Origin: Sebaldella termitidis ATCC 33386
GTDB taxonomy: Bacteria > Fusobacteriota > Fusobacteriia > Fusobacteriales > Leptotrichiaceae
DNA: 64,000 nucleotides
Assembly: GCF_000024405.1 (NCBI RefSeq)
Contig: NC_013517.1
Location: forward strand, 3,069,989 to 3,133,988
Reading direction: 5' to 3'
Part shown: positions 59,592-64,000 of the stretch, piece by piece
How positions within the stretch are numbered: position 1 is the first letter of the stretch
Layout of the letters: each line of letters opens with the position of its first letter
The notes under the pieces: generated by a model
The model's database searches: none
What the model was told of the DNA's origin: nothing
The model's input: the letters and a program-made list of their open reading frames with translations, nothing else
Made by a program: the position numbers and the translations under genes

Positions 59592-59698
59592 AATTTTTAT
59601 GAAAAAAATATTATAAATAATCAGGTCTGTCATTTTTTATTTTAGTATTTATTTTTTGGCTTATTATTTATTTTTCATTAACAGATAAATTTATACAC

Positions 59699-59738
59699 TA
59701 AAAAAACAGTCTTTTTTATTTCCCAAGACTGTTTTTCA
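59699..59738 (-). terminator. terminator of the 113-aa protein gene
   Basis: AACAGTCTT / AAGACTGTT stem with an about 12-base loop; T-runs follow on both strands (TTTTTTT on the minus strand). Confidence 0.75.
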
Positions 59739-59805
59739 TATAAAAACTATTATAATTACAAAAATTCTGTGTAAAATCACCAATGATATTATGATAGCTT
59801 AAACT

Positions 59806-60147
59806 TCACGACAGCATAGTATCACTTACTCCTATGTATTCATACATTGAATTTTTCATAATTTCATTTTGATTTTTGAAAGTATAATCTATCATATCAT
59901 TTTCATGTCCGTTTATCATTTTATATCCTTCTGATAATTCCAGCATTATCAAAGAATGCTTAAATAAATACACTTCTTCCTCTACGAGCTTTCTTGCTTT
60001 TTCTGCACCGTATTCTTTTATCAGATCTGTTATTTTCATATTTCTGTGATTATTCGGCAGTTTTATATCGGACATTTTTTCCCTGATTTCTTTCACTTCC
60101 TGTTCAGTATAAAAATTCTCTTTTTTATAGTTTGTTTCTATTTTCAT
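59806..60147 (-). CDS. hypothetical 113-aa soluble protein
   Basis: The 113-residue protein is charged and helical (NFYTEQEVKEIREKMSDIKL, then IKEYGAEKARKLVEEEVYLF) with no signal or membrane segment. CCGGAGGTATTATT precedes the start, a strong ribosome site. It has its own terminator. The family is not recognised. Confidence 0.6.
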   Translation of the reverse strand: MKIETNYKKENFYTEQEVKEIREKMSDIKLPNNHRNMKITDLIKEYGAEKARKLVEEEVYLFKHSLIMLELSEGYKMINGHENDMIDYTFKNQNEIMKNSMYEYIGVSDTMLS

Positions 60148-60482
60148 AATAATACCTCCGGCTACTTTTTTTATAATTCAAGCTAGTATCCCGTTTACTT
60201 TCAGCTGAATAATAAAGTAATCAGGCTACTATACTACTTTAACATTAAAAATTAAAATAAGCTAAGCCGGATAGCTTCGATTATCACAAATTTTCAAAAT
60301 ATCAGTTTATGGTTTTTCCGTCATTTAAAACAATATTTTTTATTTTTCTTTGTTTTTCTGCATCAGTTGTTTTTTGAAAATTTTATAAATAAAAAAAGCA
60401 TCTTTTATAAAGAATATTTTCTCTTTATATCAGATGCCTGATTTTATTACCCGATAATTATAACAACAGCTTTCATATCGAT
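60148..60482. other. intergenic region upstream of the 113-aa gene
   Basis: It contains the asd terminator (60391-60437) and about 240 AT-rich bases before the hypothetical gene. A short imperfect palindrome AGCTATCCGGCTTAGCT lies near 60263-60279. No convincing promoter, RNA or frame is seen. Confidence 0.5.
60391..60437 (-). terminator. terminator of the lysC-dapF-dapA-asd operon
   Basis: Minus-strand GCATCT(gat)ATAAAGA / TCTTTAT(aaa)AGATGC followed by TTTTTTT, 46 bases after asd. Confidence 0.85.
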
Positions 60483-61481
60483 TTATACAATTTCTCTTTT
60501 TATTAGTTCTTCTGCTATCTGTACTGCATTTGTCGCAGCACCTTTTCTGATATTATCTGCTACAACCCATAAATTCAGACCATTTTCCACGGAGTCGTCT
60601 CTTCTTATTCTTCCCACGAATACTTCATCTTTTCCTGCTGCTTCAAGCGGCATAGGATAAACATTATTCTTAACATCATCTTTTACTATAACACCCTCTT
60701 TTTTAGCAAAAGCTTCTGTTACTTCTTTCAGATCAAAAGGTTTTTCCAGCTCTACATTCACAGATACTGCATGCCCCATTCTTACAGGTACTCTGACACA
60801 TGTTGCTGTTACTTTCAGGTCAGGAAGCCCGAGAATTTTTCTCGTTTCTTCTACCATTTTTATTTCTTCCTTTGTATATCCGTTATCTAAAAAAGTATCA
60901 ATATGCGGAATAAGGTTAAAAGCTATCTTATGAGGATACCCCTTTGAGTCTTCCCCTCTTAGATTAGCTTCCAGATCATCAATTCCTTTTTGCCCTGAAC
61001 CGGCTACTGCCTGATATGTAGAGTATATTACTCTTTTAAGACCGTAAAGCTCGTCTAATACCTTTAATACCGGAATTACCTGTATTGTAGAGCAGTTTGG
61101 ATTGGCAATTATTCCCGAATGATCCGCTGCTGCTTCCGGATTAGCTTCTGGTACTATCAGCGGTACATTTTTATCCATTCTCCATGCACTGCTGTTATCT
61201 ACCACCACTGCATTTTTAGCAGCAAATTTAGGCCCGTATTCTTTACTTGTTCCTCCGCCTGCCGAAAACAGCGCTATATGAATATCATCCCTGATATTAT
61301 CGTCATTTAATTCTATTATTTCATATTCTTTTCCGTCAAACTCTACTTTTTTTCCTGCAGATCTTGCTGATGCATAAAGATAAAGATTATCTATCGGAAA
61401 ATTTCTTTCTTTTAAAACTTTCAGAAAAGTTTGTCCTACCAGACCAGTAGCTCCTACCACTGCAACATTATATTTTTTCAT
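60483..61481 (-). CDS. asd: aspartate-semialdehyde dehydrogenase
   Basis: The 332-residue enzyme has the NADP motif VVGATGLVGQTFLKVL, the active-site Cys in IIANPNCSTIQVIPVL, and RVPVRMGHAVSVNVE. It reduces aspartyl phosphate to the semialdehyde, the branch point to DAP/lysine and homoserine. AGAGAAAGGACAGAA precedes the start. It is the last gene of the DAP operon, 57 bases after dapA. Confidence 0.97.
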   Translation of the reverse strand: MKKYNVAVVGATGLVGQTFLKVLKERNFPIDNLYLYASARSAGKKVEFDGKEYEIIELNDDNIRDDIHIALFSAGGGTSKEYGPKFAAKNAVVVDNSSAWRMDKNVPLIVPEANPEAAADHSGIIANPNCSTIQVIPVLKVLDELYGLKRVIYSTYQAVAGSGQKGIDDLEANLRGEDSKGYPHKIAFNLIPHIDTFLDNGYTKEEIKMVEETRKILGLPDLKVTATCVRVPVRMGHAVSVNVELEKPFDLKEVTEAFAKKEGVIVKDDVKNNVYPMPLEAAGKDEVFVGRIRRDDSVENGLNLWVVADNIRKGAATNAVQIAEELIKREIV

Positions 61482-61538
61482 TTCTGTCCTTTCTCTCCAT
61501 ATGGAATTAATTTATTTACTTGCTATGCTTCGCATTTA

Positions 61539-62423
61539 TTATTTAATAAGTCCTTTTTTCAAAAAAAGTTCCTTTAACTTTTGATTGTTTTTTTCTTCCT
61601 GAGAAACCAGCGGAAGTCTTACACTGTCATTATCTATTAACCCGAGTATTTTCATTGCTGCTTTTACTGTAACAGGATTCCCCTCAATAAACATATTTCT
61701 GCTGATATCATAAAGCTTCGAATGCAATTCAAAAGCCTTATCATATGCTTTTTCTTCAAACGCCTTTATAAGATTGCACATTTCAGCAGGAAGAATATTA
61801 GCCACTACTGAAACTACTCCTTTTGCCCCGATTGACAGCATAGGCAGTATCAGGTGATCCTCCCCTGACAAAATAGCCAGTCTGTCGCCGCAGAGCTCCT
61901 GAATCTTTATCATCTGTTCAAGACTTCCAGTTGCTTCTTTTATAGCAACCACTTCTTCAAGGTCAGTTAATTTTAATACAGTTTCAGGCTCTATATTTAC
62001 CCCTGTTCTTCCGGGAACATTATATATCATTAAAGGAAATTTTGTAGCATCTGCTATAGCCTTATAATGCTCGAATATTCCTCTCTGCGTAGGCTTGTTA
62101 TAATAAGGACATGTACTTAATGCAGCATCTGCACCAAGTGATTTTGCATATTCTGTTAGCTCTATGGCTCTCTTGGTATTATTCGATCCAGCACCGGCTA
62201 TTACCTGTATTTTGCCCTTTGCCTCCTCCATTACCACTCTTATTACTTTTTCATGCTCCTCATATGATAAAGTAGGGTATTCTCCGGTTGTTCCACATGG
62301 CACTATACCGCTCGTACCATTTTCAATGTGAAAGTGAACCAATTCTCTTATTTTATCCTCATCTATCTCGTCATTTTTGGTAAACGGGGTTATTAACGCT
62401 ACATAAGAACCTTTAAATTCCAT
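61539..62423 (-). CDS. dapA: 4-hydroxy-tetrahydrodipicolinate synthase
   Basis: The 294-residue TIM-barrel aldolase has GTTGEYPTLS, the catalytic Tyr in LMIYNVPGRTGVN and the Schiff-base Lys in VAIKEATGSLEQM. It condenses aspartate semialdehyde with pyruvate. ATG 62423 with AGGAGAG upstream is preferred over an ATG at 62444. It follows the exported protein gene by 26 bases. Confidence 0.97.
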   Translation of the reverse strand: MEFKGSYVALITPFTKNDEIDEDKIRELVHFHIENGTSGIVPCGTTGEYPTLSYEEHEKVIRVVMEEAKGKIQVIAGAGSNNTKRAIELTEYAKSLGADAALSTCPYYNKPTQRGIFEHYKAIADATKFPLMIYNVPGRTGVNIEPETVLKLTDLEEVVAIKEATGSLEQMIKIQELCGDRLAILSGEDHLILPMLSIGAKGVVSVVANILPAEMCNLIKAFEEKAYDKAFELHSKLYDISRNMFIEGNPVTVKAAMKILGLIDNDSVRLPLVSQEEKNNQKLKELFLKKGLIK

Positions 62424-62449
62424 AATATCATCTCTCCTATTCATAAAAA

Positions 62450-62887
62450 TTAATATATTTTTTTAAACTCTCCTTTTTCAATTCTCCATCCCGGCCATTT
62501 TCCCTCTTCGTACAGCTCGGGAGCTGACGTATGCAGAGTATAATATCCTTCATATAAATGTTTTTTTCCTTTGGTATCTTCCGAAAATATTTTTACATTA
62601 TAGGTTACCCATCTGTTTCCTGCTCCGGCATCTGAATCCTTATATTTATAATACAGATCTATATGCTTTGTATCGCTGTATCCCTTTTTCCATTTTTCAA
62701 AATCCGGTCCGGGCTTTAGTTTCCAGTAGTTCCAGGCTCTCTGAAAATCTTTTGTATTAATCGCATTTTCGAATGAAAGCATCACATGCTCGGGACTGCT
62801 CACATCATCATACTTACTTGTCATATCAGCCGGCACTCTGGTAATCACTACCAGAAAAAATAAAACATAAAATAAAATCTTTTTCAT
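62450..62887 (-). CDS. exported protein within the DAP operon
   Basis: The 145-residue protein has a signal peptide (KKILFYVLFFLVVITRVPAD) and an NTF2-like/DUF4878-type pattern (SSPEHVMLSFENAINTKDFQ followed by RAWNYW, then WRIEKGEFKKIY). ATG 62887 with GAGGTG upstream is chosen. It lies between dapF (53 bases) and dapA (26 bases) in the same direction, so it is co-transcribed. A periplasmic or surface role is likely, and a link to peptidoglycan is inference. Confidence 0.65.
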   Translation of the reverse strand: MKKILFYVLFFLVVITRVPADMTSKYDDVSSPEHVMLSFENAINTKDFQRAWNYWKLKPGPDFEKWKKGYSDTKHIDLYYKYKDSDAGAGNRWVTYNVKIFSEDTKGKKHLYEGYYTLHTSAPELYEEGKWPGWRIEKGEFKKIY

Positions 62888-62940
62888 ATTCAGCACCTCG
62901 ATTACAAAGAATTTTTTATAAAGTTTAAAATTATAAAATA

Positions 62941-63798
62941 CTACTCGCCTTCATAGCTGTAATATCCTTCTGCCACCTTTTCGCTGGGACCTGTCATAAA
63001 AGCTTCTTTTCCGTGTTCCGGATATTCTATCACAAGAATTCCGCCCGGTACTTCTACGTTCACCTTACTGTCTGTTTTCCCGAGATATGCCGTCAAAACT
63101 GCAGAAGCTGTGGCTCCTGTACCACAGGCCAGTGTAAGTCCTGCACCTCTTTCCCATGTTGTTACCTTTATATTATTTCTGTCCTTTATTTCTACAAAAT
63201 TAGCATTTACTTTTTTAGGAAATAATTCCGTAAAATTTTCTATTTTTTTTCCTGTTCCCTCTATATCTGTTTTTGAAAGATCATCCGAAAATATCATTGA
63301 ATGGTCTGTTCCCATAAATATAAACGATATCTCTATTTCTTCACCGTCTATTGTTATTTTTTCATTTATAAAATTATCTTTATCCGTATTTATCAGTTCC
63401 TTTACATTAAATACAGGCTTTCCCATATTTACCCTTGCAAAAAATGTTCCTTTTTCATCTGTATATGTATCCAGTATCATATCTCCCGGTATTGTTTTCA
63501 CAGTAAACTTATCTTCTGCTACATAGCTGTTATTTTTCAGGTAATATGCAAAGCATCTTATTCCGTTGCCGCACATCGGGGCCTGACTTCCGTCAGAATT
63601 ATAGTACAGCATGAAAGGAACTTCATCCACATACTTTAGTATAAGTATTCCGTCTCCTCCGATTCCGAATCGTCTGTGACACACTTTTTCGGCAAGTTTG
63701 CTGTAATCTTTTATATTATTTTTTTCAAGCTCTTTTTCATCAAATATCACAAAATCATTTCCCAGTCCGTGATATTTTTCAAATTTTAGTTTTAACAT
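62941..63798 (-). CDS. dapF: diaminopimelate epimerase
   Basis: The 285-residue epimerase has both active-site Cys motifs: APMCGNGIRCFAYY and LACGTGATASA, and the YHGLGNDFVIFDE opening. It converts LL-DAP to meso-DAP for peptidoglycan and lysine. ATG 63798 with AGAGGAG upstream is chosen over a start at 63831. It follows lysC by 22 bases. Confidence 0.97.
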   Translation of the reverse strand: MLKLKFEKYHGLGNDFVIFDEKELEKNNIKDYSKLAEKVCHRRFGIGGDGILILKYVDEVPFMLYYNSDGSQAPMCGNGIRCFAYYLKNNSYVAEDKFTVKTIPGDMILDTYTDEKGTFFARVNMGKPVFNVKELINTDKDNFINEKITIDGEEIEISFIFMGTDHSMIFSDDLSKTDIEGTGKKIENFTELFPKKVNANFVEIKDRNNIKVTTWERGAGLTLACGTGATASAVLTAYLGKTDSKVNVEVPGGILVIEYPEHGKEAFMTGPSEKVAEGYYSYEGE

Positions 63799-63820
63799 AA
63801 TCTTTACTCCTCTGCCGTTT

Positions 63821-64000
63821 TTATATTTCAAATTCTTTTGAAAGCAGAACCGCTACTTTTTCTTTGTCTTCTCCGTTAATAATTAAAGAAATGCTTATTT
63901 CGGAAGTAGAAACCTGATGAAAGCTTATGCTGTTTTCTGCAAGTATCTTAAAGACTCTTGATGCTATACCTATATTACTGATCATTCCTATACCGACCAG
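63821..64000 (-). CDS. lysC: aspartokinase, C-terminal ACT domain (partial)
   Basis: The frame enters from the right edge and ends at TAA 63821-63823. The 59 residues visible (LVGIGMISNIGIASRVFKIL, SFHQVSTSEISISLII) match the last ACT domain of aspartokinases, which carries feedback control. The catalytic part lies beyond the window. It heads the lysC-dapF-dapA-asd operon as seen here. Confidence 0.85.
   Translation of the reverse strand: MVGIGMISNIGIASRVFKILAENSISFHQVSTSEISISLIINGEDKEKVAVLLSKEFEI

Overview
This is a window of a low-GC, AT-rich bacterial chromosome. The 16S rRNA (minus strand, 36546-38060) has Fusobacteriota-type signatures. Gene content and order (rpmG-trnW-secE-nusG-rplKAJL-rpoBC, remA-gmk-rpoZ, dnaG-rpoD) and a DAP pathway for peptidoglycan and lysine fit a Leptotrichiaceae member, perhaps Sebaldella-like. 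The genus is a guess from memory, not something the sequence proves.

Layout. (1) 1-7141, plus strand: right end of a contractile-tail prophage or tailocin. It holds a baseplate hub (cut by the window edge), a spike, a gp25-like wedge, protein J, a protein I-like subunit, three tail-fibre genes (two of them tandem paralogues) and two small membrane proteins. (2) 7327-10146, plus strand: radC, two PSP1/RicT-type genes and a TrmN6-type methyltransferase, closed by a terminator partly inside the last gene. (3) 10147-28450, almost all minus strand: an information-processing superblock running (in transcription order) from rpmG, tRNA-Trp, secE, nusG, rplK, rplA, L10 leader, rplJ, rplL, rpoB, rpoC, remA-like, gmk, rpoZ to dnaG, rpoD, a degenerate sigma paralogue, nif3, a small membrane protein, rnpB and a GNAT gene. 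(4) 28541-33031, minus strand: an amino-sugar PTS unit controlled by a LicT-type antiterminator through a RAT/terminator leader. (5) 33070-38188, minus strand: a complete rrn operon (16S, tRNA-Ile, tRNA-Ala, 23S, 5S) with promoter and terminator. (6) 38517-43560: dinB, pepD, RNase M5 and small envelope proteins. (7) 43651-54203, minus strand: malY plus an alanine-type symporter; recA-recX-plsC-rdgB; dapB-dapH with a PDZ lipoprotein and a TPR protein; and a SUFU-domain protein. (8) 54400-60437: lineage-specific genes (Cys-rich protein, 549-aa exported protein, tandem-repeat protein, acetate-transporter homologue, FtsL-like protein, XRE/IrrE-like regulator). (9) 60483-64000, minus strand: asd, dapA, an exported protein, dapF and the 3' end of lysC.

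How it fits together. The window carries core transcription and translation genes with visible autoregulatory leaders (L10 leader, paired hairpins ahead of rplK and rplA, hairpins ahead of rpoB) and most of the acetylase-type diaminopimelate pathway, split over two operons. The most unusual signals are: a sigma-70 paralogue beside rpoD that keeps the core-binding region but has lost the promoter-contact residues; a DnaG primase whose four zinc ligands are all replaced; a RicT-like paralogue that lacks its cluster cysteines; an IrrE-like regulator without its metalloprotease motif; and a membrane-protein gene whose last 22 codons are also the 5' end of RNase P RNA. No CRISPR array or insertion sequence was seen.
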